From Nocardia grenadensis NBRC 108939 (GTDB lineage Bacteria > Actinomycetota > Actinomycetes > Mycobacteriales > Mycobacteriaceae), in assembly GCF_001613445.1 (NCBI RefSeq), contig NZ_BDCJ01000043.1:1-40580 (forward strand): 40,580 nt of DNA, read 5' to 3'. The position numbers and the translations under genes are program-made. The notes below the pieces were generated by a model. The model ran no database searches. It saw only the letters and a program-made list of their open reading frames with translations, and was not told the DNA's origin. Positions within the stretch are counted from its first letter, which is position 1; each line of letters opens with the position of its first letter. Of the stretch, positions 17,080 to 24,836 are shown piece by piece.

Positions 17080-17820
17080 ATGGATGCGCGGCTGAAATTC
17101 GAGCCCGCGAAAACCCGGCGGGCCTTCGATGACATCATCGAGCAGGTCCGTGACCGTCTCCAGTCGGGAGACCTGAGGCCCGGTGAGAAGTTGCCCAGCG
17201 AACGTGAATTCGCGGAGCAGCTCGGGGTCAGCCGCAATACGGTACGCGAAGCGTTGCGAATGCTGGAGATCTCCGGGCTGGTGACCCTCAAGAAGGGGCA
17301 TACGGGCGGTGCCTTCGTCGCGGATTCCACCTCGGGGGCCGTCGCCCGCGGGATTCTGGACGGGATGACCCTCACCCAATACTCCCTGTCCGATCTGACC
17401 GAGGCGAGGATCGGGGTCGAAAGCCTGATCATCGAGAAGGTCTGCGAACGGGCCACCGAAGCCGAAATCGATGCTCTCGAGGAGGTGGTGGAGCGCACCG
17501 CCGCCATCGATGCCACCACCCGCTGGCGCGAGAAGATGACGGTTCACCTGGAGTTCCACCAGAAGCTCACCGATGCGGCGCACAATCCCATCCTGTCGAT
17601 ACTGAACCGGCCGTTGATGGAACTCACCCATGATCTGACCCTGCGGGTGGGACCTGCCGCCGACGACTACATCATCGAGTCCCGGTACCGGCTGCTCGCG
17701 GCACTGCGCAAACGCGATTCGGGCGCGGCGACCGCCGAACTCGAATGGTATCTGTCGAAGCTGCAGAGCCGTTGGATCGAGGGCACGAACCGCACGAACT
17801 CCGCCGAGCACGAGAAATAA
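17080..17820 (+). CDS. FadR/GntR-family regulator with FCD domain
   Basis: The protein has 246 residues. ATG 17080 is chosen because CAGGGAGGATCTG precedes it; the earlier ATG at 17035 overlaps the putative operator. The winged HTH is at about residues 12-80 (IIEQVRDRLQSGDLRPGEKL, PSEREFAEQLGVSRNTVREA). The FCD effector domain is at about 95-230 (SDLTEARIGVESLIIEKVCE and HLEFHQKLTDAAHNPIL). One of the usual metal-binding positions near the end ('EH') reads SR here, so metal binding may be altered. It converges on the racemase gene and is the only intact dedicated regulator beside the catabolic cluster, so it is the likely local regulator. Its ligand is probably an acid or acyl-CoA of the pathway. 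Confidence 0.88.
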   Translation: MDARLKFEPAKTRRAFDDIIEQVRDRLQSGDLRPGEKLPSEREFAEQLGVSRNTVREALRMLEISGLVTLKKGHTGGAFVADSTSGAVARGILDGMTLTQYSLSDLTEARIGVESLIIEKVCERATEAEIDALEEVVERTAAIDATTRWREKMTVHLEFHQKLTDAAHNPILSILNRPLMELTHDLTLRVGPAADDYIIESRYRLLAALRKRDSGAATAELEWYLSKLQSRWIEGTNRTNSAEHEK

Positions 17821-17833
17821 ATGTAGTCGTGGC

Positions 17834-17863
17834 ACCGGCCGGTGTTCGAGACAACCGGCCGGC
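17834..17863. terminator. Bidirectional hairpin terminator between convergent genes
   Basis: CCGGCCGGT (17835-17843) and ACCGGCCGG (17854-17862) form a 9-bp GC stem with a 10-nt loop. It lies in the 72 bp between the converging GntR and racemase genes. There is no U-tract, as is usual in actinobacterial terminators. Position and stem strength support termination in both directions. Confidence 0.65.
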
Positions 17864-17892
17864 AGCCGCCCGGTACCTCCGGGTGAATCGAG

Positions 17893-19014
17893 CTATCCCT
17901 GATTCGCCGAAGCCCAGATCTCCCGAACGGGGGTGACGGTCCGGGGTGGGCCCGCCACAGTTCTGCGGTCGGTACGGGAGAACCGGGGGGCCGGCGCGGG
18001 CTGGGTTACTCCCTGCAATTCGACAATCGTCCCCCGGGCCACCAGATGCGGATCGCGGGCCGCTTCTTCGTACGACAGCACGGGTGTGACGCACCCGTCG
18101 GTGCCGGCGAATATCTCGGTCCATTCCTGCCGCGTCCGTGTCTTGAAGACTCGGGTAAAGATCTCGCGCTGTTCACCGTACCGGTCGCTGTCATGCTGAT
18201 CGGGCACCTCGTCGGGGCCGAGTCCGAGGCCGGCGACGAAGGACGAGAAGAATTGCGGTTCCAGCGCTCCCACCGCCATGTACCCGCCGTCCAGCGTTTC
18301 GTAGACATCGTAGAAGGGGCGACCGGTATCGAGGAGGTTCGTGCCGGGGATATCGGACCATCGGCCGCGGGGCCGCATCGCCCACATCCAGTGGCCGAGC
18401 ATGCTCGCGCCGTCCACCATGGCCGCGTCGATGGTCTGACCGCGACCGGAGGTTTGCCTTTCGATCAGGGCGGCGGTGATGCCGAGGGTGACGAACATGG
18501 ACCCGCCGCCGTAATCGCCGACGAGATTCAGCGGCGGCACGGGCGCCTGCCCGTATCGGGCCACGGCGTTTAGGTGCCCGGTCAGCGCGATGTAGTTGAT
18601 ATCGTGACCGGCCTGCTGCGCCCGCGGGCCGGTCTGCCCCCAGCCGGTCATTCGCGCGTAGATCAACCGCGGGTTTCGAGTACCGCAGTCGTGGGGGCCC
18701 ATTCCCAGCCGTTCCAGCACACCGGGTCGGAATCCTTCGAGCAGTACATCGGCACGGTCGATCAGTGCCATTATCTCGTCGCGATCGTGGGGGTTTTTGA
18801 GGTTCGCTTCGACGAGGACGCGGCCGCGCCGGGTGTGGTCGGGGTCGGCGCCCTGCTGGGCGAGCCAGCCGGGCCGGGCCACGAGCACGACCTCCGCACC
18901 GAGATCGGCCAGCATGGTTCCGGCATGGGCACCGGGCCCCAGGGTGAGTAGTTCGACGACGCGGATACCGGCGAGCGGACCCGACGCACCGGCGGGTGGC
19001 GTAGGACTGGTCAT
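17893..19014 (-). CDS. mcr: Alpha-methylacyl-CoA racemase (family III CoA-transferase fold)
   Basis: The 373-aa enzyme epimerises the C2 methyl of branched acyl-CoA esters through an enolate. The start ATG 19014 fits family length, and the longer upstream frame is rejected. All three catalytic residues of mycobacterial MCR can be placed: H137 in RAQQAGHDINYIALTG, D167 in NLVGDYGGGSMF (30 residues later, the spacing in MCR) and E252 in AVGALEPQFF. This separates it from true CoA-transferases of the CaiB group, which use a single Asp. It is the last gene of the leftward set, 40 bp after the nitroreductase gene. In steroid pathways the enzyme converts (25R) to (25S) side chains before dehydrogenation. 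Confidence 0.9.
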   Translation of the reverse strand: MTSPTPPAGASGPLAGIRVVELLTLGPGAHAGTMLADLGAEVVLVARPGWLAQQGADPDHTRRGRVLVEANLKNPHDRDEIMALIDRADVLLEGFRPGVLERLGMGPHDCGTRNPRLIYARMTGWGQTGPRAQQAGHDINYIALTGHLNAVARYGQAPVPPLNLVGDYGGGSMFVTLGITAALIERQTSGRGQTIDAAMVDGASMLGHWMWAMRPRGRWSDIPGTNLLDTGRPFYDVYETLDGGYMAVGALEPQFFSSFVAGLGLGPDEVPDQHDSDRYGEQREIFTRVFKTRTRQEWTEIFAGTDGCVTPVLSYEEAARDPHLVARGTIVELQGVTQPAPAPRFSRTDRRTVAGPPRTVTPVREIWASANQG

Positions 19015-19054
19015 GGGTGGATCCGGGCTCTTTCTACTCGAAGTCGGTGCCGGT

Positions 19055-19756
19055 TCACGTATCGATCCACTCGACGGCTTCGCGTAAGGACGCACGCGAT
19101 GTACGGAAGCTGTTGGCGGGGTGCGCTTCGTCCGCGTACCCGAAGGAGACGGCGCAGACGATGCGGCGATTCGCCGGGATCGCGATCTGTTCGCGGACGG
19201 TCGCCGAAGTCATGGCGATCGCCGCCTGGGGGACCGCGGCGATGCCGAGGCTCTGGGCGGCGAGCAGCAGTGTCGTGACATAGCCGCCGCAATCCACGGC
19301 GCCGTAGGTGCCGAGTTGCTCATCGGTGGTGATCAGGGCGACGTGGGGAGCGCCGAAGAATCGAAAGTTCGCCAACCGCTGTTCTTCTCGGCGTCCCTGG
19401 TCCGCCCGCTGAATTCCGAGACCGTTGTACAACGCGTGACCGCATTCGCGTCGCCGGTCCCGATAGACGCCGGTGTACTCGCGCGGCGGCTCGAGTTCGG
19501 GCCGGCGTTCACCGCGACGGGCCGCGTCGTACAGCGCCGACGCCAACCGCCGGGTCGCCGCACCGCTGAGCACGTGCACCTGCCAGGGTTGGGCGTTACA
19601 CCAGGAGGGGGCACGCTGGGCGAGCAGGAGTATCCGCTCGATATCCGCGCGCGGCACCGCGGCGGGAAGGAAAGCGCGGCAGCTGTGGCGGGTAGTGAGC
19701 AGGTCTTCCAGCGTGGTGTGCGGAGCCGGCGGCCGCTCGGTTGCGGGGTCGGTCAT
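19055..19756 (-). CDS. Nitroreductase-family FMN flavoprotein
   Basis: The 233-aa protein starts at ATG 19756 (GAAGGA about 8 nt upstream). The N-terminal FMN-binding signature is clear: TTRHSCRAFLPAAVPRADIE followed by RILLLAQRAPSWCNAQPWQV. The C-terminal part contains GGYVTTLLLAAQSLGIAAVP, also typical. Family members reduce nitro groups, quinones, enones or flavins with NAD(P)H. Here it lies between the TRAP permease and the racemase, so it may reduce a double bond or quinone of the transported compound; that role is inferred only from position. Confidence 0.85.
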   Translation of the reverse strand: MTDPATERPPAPHTTLEDLLTTRHSCRAFLPAAVPRADIERILLLAQRAPSWCNAQPWQVHVLSGAATRRLASALYDAARRGERRPELEPPREYTGVYRDRRRECGHALYNGLGIQRADQGRREEQRLANFRFFGAPHVALITTDEQLGTYGAVDCGGYVTTLLLAAQSLGIAAVPQAAIAMTSATVREQIAIPANRRIVCAVSFGYADEAHPANSFRTSRASLREAVEWIDT

Positions 19757-19793
19757 TCGGTGATCCTTCGAGACGAATCGTGGTGCGATATTC

Positions 19794-21299
19794 CTATGAG
19801 GCGTTCGAACGCCCGGGCAGCCACAATGCGAGATCGGGCCAGAAGATGAGCGCCGTGAGGACGACGAGCGCGGCGACGATGAACCAGGCGGTTCCCTTGA
19901 AGACATCGGTGAGATGAACTGTGCGGCCGAGGTTTACCTCGGGATGCTGGGTCAGCCGGTGCACGATATAGCTCAGCATGCCGATGGGCGGCGTGACCAG
20001 CCCGATCTCCACCAGGATCACCATGAAGACGCCGTACCAGATCATATCGATATCCAGTGCCGACAGCACCGGCAGGAGGACCGGGACGGTCAGCAGGATC
20101 ATCGCCAGGCTGTCCATGAACATGCCCAGGATCAGGAATACGACGATCAGGACGAACAGAAAACCGACCCGCGAAAGGCCCATCCCGGTCACGGTGTCGG
20201 CCATGATGTCGGCGAGGCCCGAGAGCGCGACCACCCGGGTCAGGACGTGCACACCGATCAGCAGCAGGAAGATGGAGGCCACCCCGGCGACGGTCTCCCG
20301 CAGGCAGGCGGCCAGGGTGACGCCGAGCCTGCGGACGCTGCGGTCGCCGCCGAACAACCAGCCCAGCAGTACGGCCAGTAGCGCCCCGAAGGCGCCGGCC
20401 TCGGTCGGGGTGAAGAAACCCGTGTACATGCCGCCGATGATCGCGGCGATGATGACCGCCATCGGGGCGACGCCGCGCAGCGAACCGATCCGCGATCGCC
20501 AGGTGACCTCGGCCGACTCCACGCGGGGCGCCAGGCCGGGATCGAGTACCGAACGGATCAGGATGAGTGCCGCGAACGCCACTGCCAGGATGAGCCCCGG
20601 CACCAGCGCGGCGAGGAGTTGCGGCCCGATCGCGGTACCGGCCGCCCCGGCATAGATGACGAGGACGACGCTGGGCGGGATGAGCATTCCGAGCGTGCCG
20701 GCCATAGCGACCACGCCCACGGCGAGCGAGGGCTTGTAGTTCGCGCGCAACATCTCGGGGATGGTGATCCGGCCGAGGGCGTAGGAGATCGCGATGGAAC
20801 TGCCACTGGCGGCCGCGAGTCCGGCACCGGCGAAGTTCGTCGCGATGGCAAGTCCCCCGGGCAACTTGCCCATCCACTGCTGGGCCGCGTCGAACAGTCT
20901 GGTGGTGAGGTTGAACTTCCCCAGCGCGATGCCCATGAATATGAACAGGGGAATGACGCTCAGGCTCCAGCTGGCGGCTGTCGCGAACGGCACATCCTCG
21001 AAAGTAACTGCCATTGCCTCGAATCCGGCCAGCCGCCACAGCCCCACCCCACCCGCCGCGAGGATCGCGATCCCGACCGGTACCCCGGCCAGCATGAGAA
21101 GAACCGTCATAGCGAGTACAACGAGACCCACCACCGAGTCGGCCATCGGGATCAGCCCGAGGGCCACCAGCGCTGCCACGGTGGTCACGGCGACGACGAG
21201 GATCACGTGGTCGGCGCGTGAACCCCGGTTCGCGGCATCCGCTGCTTCCTCGGGCGTGGTTTTCGCAGCGCGGGTTTCGGTTGTGAGGCTGTCAGCCAT
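19794..21299 (-). CDS. dctM: TRAP transporter large permease, DctM family
   Basis: The 501-aa polytopic membrane protein has about 12-13 hydrophobic segments from residue 30 to the C-terminus. Typical DctM stretches include MTVLLMLAGVPVGIAILAAG and AALVPGLILAVAFAALILIR, and the conserved TPIG-like segment near the end reads EIGLVTPPIGMLSYIV. It forms the ion-coupled channel of a TRAP importer. The start overlaps the dctQ stop by 8 bp. TRAP carriers import organic acids using a Na+ or proton gradient and a binding protein, and are uncommon in Gram-positive actinobacteria compared with ABC systems. Confidence 0.93.
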   Translation of the reverse strand: MADSLTTETRAAKTTPEEAADAANRGSRADHVILVVAVTTVAALVALGLIPMADSVVGLVVLAMTVLLMLAGVPVGIAILAAGGVGLWRLAGFEAMAVTFEDVPFATAASWSLSVIPLFIFMGIALGKFNLTTRLFDAAQQWMGKLPGGLAIATNFAGAGLAAASGSSIAISYALGRITIPEMLRANYKPSLAVGVVAMAGTLGMLIPPSVVLVIYAGAAGTAIGPQLLAALVPGLILAVAFAALILIRSVLDPGLAPRVESAEVTWRSRIGSLRGVAPMAVIIAAIIGGMYTGFFTPTEAGAFGALLAVLLGWLFGGDRSVRRLGVTLAACLRETVAGVASIFLLLIGVHVLTRVVALSGLADIMADTVTGMGLSRVGFLFVLIVVFLILGMFMDSLAMILLTVPVLLPVLSALDIDMIWYGVFMVILVEIGLVTPPIGMLSYIVHRLTQHPEVNLGRTVHLTDVFKGTAWFIVAALVVLTALIFWPDLALWLPGRSNAS

Positions 21300-21819
21300 G
21301 ATCGTTCCTCGTCGTCGAGCGGATGAACTGAGTGGCGGTCGAGACGGTCAGTTGCAGCGCGAACAGTGCCCATCCGACGGCCGTGAGGATCTTCACCGGC
21401 CATACCGGCAAAGTGACGGCGCCGAGCGCCTCGAGCCGGATCTCGGTGGCATAGATCGCACCGATCACGGCGTAGTAGGTCAGCGCCAGTACCACCACCA
21501 GCGTGACGATCCGGCCGGCGAGTTCGGTGGCCTGCGCGATCCGCCCGCTCAACCGGGCGACGACGATCGTCGCCCGGATGTGTTCATCGGCGTACTCGGC
21601 ATAGGCCAGGGACAGGAAGACGATCAACGGCATGAACAGGTACGCGGTCAGCTCGAGCGTGCCAGGGATCGGCTCGTTGAACAGGTTGCGGGATACGACG
21701 TCGGCGGTGATCTGGACGGTCAGCAGCAATACGATGGCTCCCGCCACGACCCCCGCGAATCGAGCCAGGCTGCGCGATAAGGCGCTCAAGGGGGACAAAC
21801 TCGTGGCAGGGGCTTCCAT
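21292..21819 (-). CDS. dctQ: TRAP transporter small permease, DctQ family
   Basis: The 175-aa protein has four hydrophobic helices (near residues 18-40, 60-75, 100-120 and 135-155). The DctQ hallmark is visible as DVVSRNLFNEPIPGTLELTA, with the Arg and Glu-Leu spacing usual for the family. It pairs with DctM, whose gene overlaps its stop codon. It begins at ATG 21819, 98 bp after the binding-protein gene. Confidence 0.92.
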   Translation of the reverse strand: MEAPATSLSPLSALSRSLARFAGVVAGAIVLLLTVQITADVVSRNLFNEPIPGTLELTAYLFMPLIVFLSLAYAEYADEHIRATIVVARLSGRIAQATELAGRIVTLVVVLALTYYAVIGAIYATEIRLEALGAVTLPVWPVKILTAVGWALFALQLTVSTATQFIRSTTRNDHG

Positions 21820-21917
21820 TGCAGGCTCACTTTCCGCATCGATGCGGTTCGGGCGGTGAAGATTTCGGGGGCCGGCCGGGGCAGACCGGCCACCCGGTGG
21901 TTCGGAGAACGGGAATT

Positions 21918-23111
21918 CTATGGACGGTGGCGGTCGAAAACTTCCCGACGTACTTCGGCGGCGTACTCCGTGAGATCGATATGTCCGTTGTCGCCGGCGG
22001 CACCCAGATCCATCGTGGCCAGCCGATCGTGCCAGACACGCATGGTGTTCGCGTAGTCGCGGACGATCGTTTCCGGCGATTCGATCCGGTCGGGAGCGAC
22101 GGCGGGCAATTCAGCCCGCACCGCTGCCTGCTGATCTTTCAGAACTGTCGACAGTTCGTCGGCCGGATCGTGGAAATTCAGCCCGTGTTTCGAGATGCCG
22201 GTATCGACGAGAACCTTTTCCAGGCCCAGCCCTTCGTATTCGAGATAGCCTTGGAACCACAGGTACGCGGCATCCCAGATCACCCGCTGATCGTCGACCG
22301 GCAGCGCATCCCAAACCTCTCGATTCATCACGACGTACTGGGCGTTGATACCGGTCAGCGGCAGGCGGGTGTAATGTTTGGCGACCTCCCAGAATCCGTA
22401 GGAGGTCACCGTTTTGGGAGAAGCGAGCGCACAGTCGATGACCCCGCGTTCGAGTCCCTCGTAGGTTTCGCCGATGGACAGGCTGACCGGGGTCATCCCC
22501 AGCGCCCGGACCTCGTCGTCCCACATTCCGCCACCGGACCGGACACGTTTGCCGGCCGCATCCGCGAGGGTGGTGACCGGCGTCTTGCAGAGGATGTCGT
22601 AGTTGGTGATGGGATGCGCCGAGAAAATCAGCTTCATTCCGCGATTCTCGAATTGCCGATTCACATCCTCGCTGGACATCGCGAAATCGGACTGGGCAGC
22701 ATTCGCTTGCATGACACCTCGGGGATAGTCGGTATCGGCCGAGTTGCCGAGACGTGAAAGCCAGTCGGTGACCGGAAATTCACTCGCGTAGTAGGTGGCG
22801 GTGAACATACCCAGATCCGCGACCCCGCCGCGCACCCCCGAGGCCATATCCGTACCTGACAGCAGGCTCCCGCCCCAATACGCGTCGAAGGTGATGCGGC
22901 CGCCGGTGCGTTCGGTGACCTCGGCGGCGAAGGCACGGAAACCCTCACCCGACTGCGCACTGGTGTAATCCGCGTAACGCAGCACCAGCGCCTCGCCGGA
23001 CCGCTGCCCGACCGCGGCGCCGCAGGCCGAGGCGAGCAGCAGTATCGCCGCTGCCACGGCACCGCGGCGCAGACACCTCCCGAATCGGGCAGCGGGTATT
23101 CTTCGCCCCAT
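21918..23111 (-). CDS. dctP: TRAP transporter substrate-binding lipoprotein, DctP family
   Basis: The protein has 397 residues from ATG 23111 (GAGAGGT upstream; a GTG 18 bp earlier is less likely). The N-terminus is a signal peptide ending AAAILLLASAC with Cys30. The -3 residue is Ala rather than Leu, so the lipobox is slightly unusual. The mature part is a DctP-type type-II binding domain, with GKRVRSGGGMWDDEVRALGM containing the arginine that normally clamps the ligand carboxylate, and YEGLERGVIDCALASPKTVT. The carboxylate clamp means the ligand is probably an organic acid. A full-length DctP anchored outside the cytoplasmic membrane fits a Gram-positive cell. Confidence 0.92.
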   Translation of the reverse strand: MGRRIPAARFGRCLRRGAVAAAILLLASACGAAVGQRSGEALVLRYADYTSAQSGEGFRAFAAEVTERTGGRITFDAYWGGSLLSGTDMASGVRGGVADLGMFTATYYASEFPVTDWLSRLGNSADTDYPRGVMQANAAQSDFAMSSEDVNRQFENRGMKLIFSAHPITNYDILCKTPVTTLADAAGKRVRSGGGMWDDEVRALGMTPVSLSIGETYEGLERGVIDCALASPKTVTSYGFWEVAKHYTRLPLTGINAQYVVMNREVWDALPVDDQRVIWDAAYLWFQGYLEYEGLGLEKVLVDTGISKHGLNFHDPADELSTVLKDQQAAVRAELPAVAPDRIESPETIVRDYANTMRVWHDRLATMDLGAAGDNGHIDLTEYAAEVRREVFDRHRP

Positions 23112-23135
23112 TGTGGTACCTCTCGTCACGGGGGC

Positions 23136-24317
23136 TCAGAGTCCCATTCGTTTGGCTATGACATTGCGCTGGATCTCGTTCGTGCCGCCACCGATGGGAC
23201 CGACCCGGGAGTCGCGGAAGAACATCTGCATATCGTATTCCATGGAATAACCGGCGCCGCCGAGAATCTGTAGTCCCATATCGGCACATTTGAAGTTGTT
23301 CTCGGTGCAGACGATTTTCGCGATCGATGTCTCCTCGATCGCATCGTGGCCCGCATCGAGGAGTTCGGCGACCCGGTAGACCGACTGCCGTGCGGTTTCG
23401 GCCATGATCCGCATATCGACCAGCTTGTGCTGGATCACTTGGAAATTGGAAATCGGCCGGTCGAACTGGATACGGTTCTTCGCGTATTCCTGGGCGTACT
23501 CGGTGATCCGGAAGCAGTGCCCGGCCGAGATCGACGCCAGCGCCAGCCGCTCGACGGCCAGGCATTTCATGAGATTCTTCCAGGTCTTGTTCTCCTCGCC
23601 GATCAGGTTCGCCGCAGGCACGAAGACCTCGTCGAGTATCACCTCGTTCGCGTGGGTGGTGCGCCGGCCGAGCATCGAGAGCGGGTTGATCGTCACGCCC
23701 GCGGCCCGGGCGTCGACGAGGAACGTACTCAGCCCCTGGTGGCGGGGCGCGGACGGATCGGTCTTCGCGATGACGACGAGGTAGTCGGCCACATGGCCGC
23801 AGGTGATCCACACCTTCGTCCCGGACAGCACATATCCGTCGTCGCGGCGGACCGCTTTCGTCTTCAGACCCGCCACATCGGAGCCGGTCCCCGGTTCCGA
23901 CATGGCCAGCGCGAGCTTGACCTTCCCCTCGATGATCTGCGGGATGATGCGGCTCTTCAGTTCGTCGGAGCCGAACTTGGCGACATGGCCACCCGCGTAG
24001 ATCGAGGTGGTCATCACACCCTGGCCGATACCGGTGTAGTGGTATCCGAGGGTTTCCATGAGAACCGTCAGATCCTTGAACGACCCGTCGGCCCCGCCGT
24101 ATTTCTCCTCGAACGGAATACCGAGGAATCCGGATGCGGCGAGCGCCTGGTACGCCTCTTCCGGGAACTGCCGCTTCTCGTCGAGGTCACGAATACTGTC
24201 GAGGGGCAGGGTGCGGTGCAGAATATCCAGCACACTGTCACGGATCATGAGTTGTTCGTCGGACAGCCCGGCGGTATTGACGAGATCGCCGCTCCGGCGG
24301 ATGGCTGCGGTGGTCAT
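23136..24317 (-). CDS. Acyl-CoA dehydrogenase
   Basis: The 393-aa FAD enzyme has typical ACAD signatures: LALAMSEPGTGSDVAGLKTK (about 135-154), GTKVWITCG (166-174) and a C-terminal QILGGAGYSMEYDMQMFFRD. The catalytic Glu that precedes 'GT' in medium-chain enzymes is replaced: the segment reads PIGGGTNEIQ (374-383). Isovaleryl- and long-chain-type enzymes instead use a Glu in an 'ERL' segment, and E256 in CLAVERLALA is present here, so it should be active. It is a single homomeric type, not the split FadE28/29-like pair of steroid degradation. It lies 4 bp after the MaoC gene. Confidence 0.92.
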   Translation of the reverse strand: MTTAAIRRSGDLVNTAGLSDEQLMIRDSVLDILHRTLPLDSIRDLDEKRQFPEEAYQALAASGFLGIPFEEKYGGADGSFKDLTVLMETLGYHYTGIGQGVMTTSIYAGGHVAKFGSDELKSRIIPQIIEGKVKLALAMSEPGTGSDVAGLKTKAVRRDDGYVLSGTKVWITCGHVADYLVVIAKTDPSAPRHQGLSTFLVDARAAGVTINPLSMLGRRTTHANEVILDEVFVPAANLIGEENKTWKNLMKCLAVERLALASISAGHCFRITEYAQEYAKNRIQFDRPISNFQVIQHKLVDMRIMAETARQSVYRVAELLDAGHDAIEETSIAKIVCTENNFKCADMGLQILGGAGYSMEYDMQMFFRDSRVGPIGGGTNEIQRNVIAKRMGL

Positions 24318-24321
24318 ACGG

Positions 24322-24822
24322 TTACTCCTTGTGGTCTGTTCGGTTCAGCGGGGGCTGTCGCCGGGCGGCCGCGAGACCGGCCTTGCTGTACACCATGGTT
24401 TTCATCAGCCCGCGCTGGACTACTTGTGCGTTCTGATCGAGTAGCTCCATCCGCCGGACCACCACCCCGCGATCGGGTTTGGTCGAGCTCACCCGGCTCG
24501 ATACGACGGTGGTGCGCAGGTGGACCGTGTCGCCGATGAAAACGGGGGCGAGGAATTGCCATTCGTCCACGCCGAGGGCGGCGATGGAGGTGCCGTCGAA
24601 CTGCCCCATCCGGGCGCTGAGTCCCGTGCAGATGGACATGCCCAGGGTGCCGTGCGCGATGCGCCGGCCGAGCGGCGAGCGAGCGGCGTATTCGGCGTCG
24701 GTGTGCATGGGGTTCGTATCGCCGGAAACCCAGGAATACTGGACCACGTCGGTTTCGGTGACAGTGCGCCCCGGGCTGACCGATACTTCACCGACAACGA
24801 ATTCTTCGACACATTTGCCCAT
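24322..24822 (-). CDS. MaoC-family enoyl-CoA hydratase
   Basis: The 166-aa hot-dog-fold protein carries the hydratase signature: GDTNPMHTD with D35 and H40, and GRRIAHGTLGMS with H57. It has the length of a single hot-dog domain. It should hydrate the enoyl-CoA made by the acyl-CoA dehydrogenase encoded 4 bp downstream. In mycobacterial cholesterol breakdown the ChsH1/ChsH2 hydratase is fused to DUF35; here the MaoC part stands alone and DUF35 is a separate gene in the divergent set. It starts 14 bp after the ligase gene. Confidence 0.9.
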   Translation of the reverse strand: MGKCVEEFVVGEVSVSPGRTVTETDVVQYSWVSGDTNPMHTDAEYAARSPLGRRIAHGTLGMSICTGLSARMGQFDGTSIAALGVDEWQFLAPVFIGDTVHLRTTVVSSRVSSTKPDRGVVVRRMELLDQNAQVVQRGLMKTMVYSKAGLAAARRQPPLNRTDHKE

Positions 24823-24836
24823 GTTCTGTTGTCCTC

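Noticed and set aside
19753..21039. Leftward open frame of about 428 codons with Arg/Gly-rich text
   Set aside because: It lies in another frame of dctM; the DctM frame has the membrane segments and the overlap with dctQ.
23136..24317. Acyl-CoA dehydrogenase called dead because the C-terminal Glu is Gly
   Set aside because: Isovaleryl- and long-chain-type enzymes use the Glu in the ERL segment, which is present as E256.
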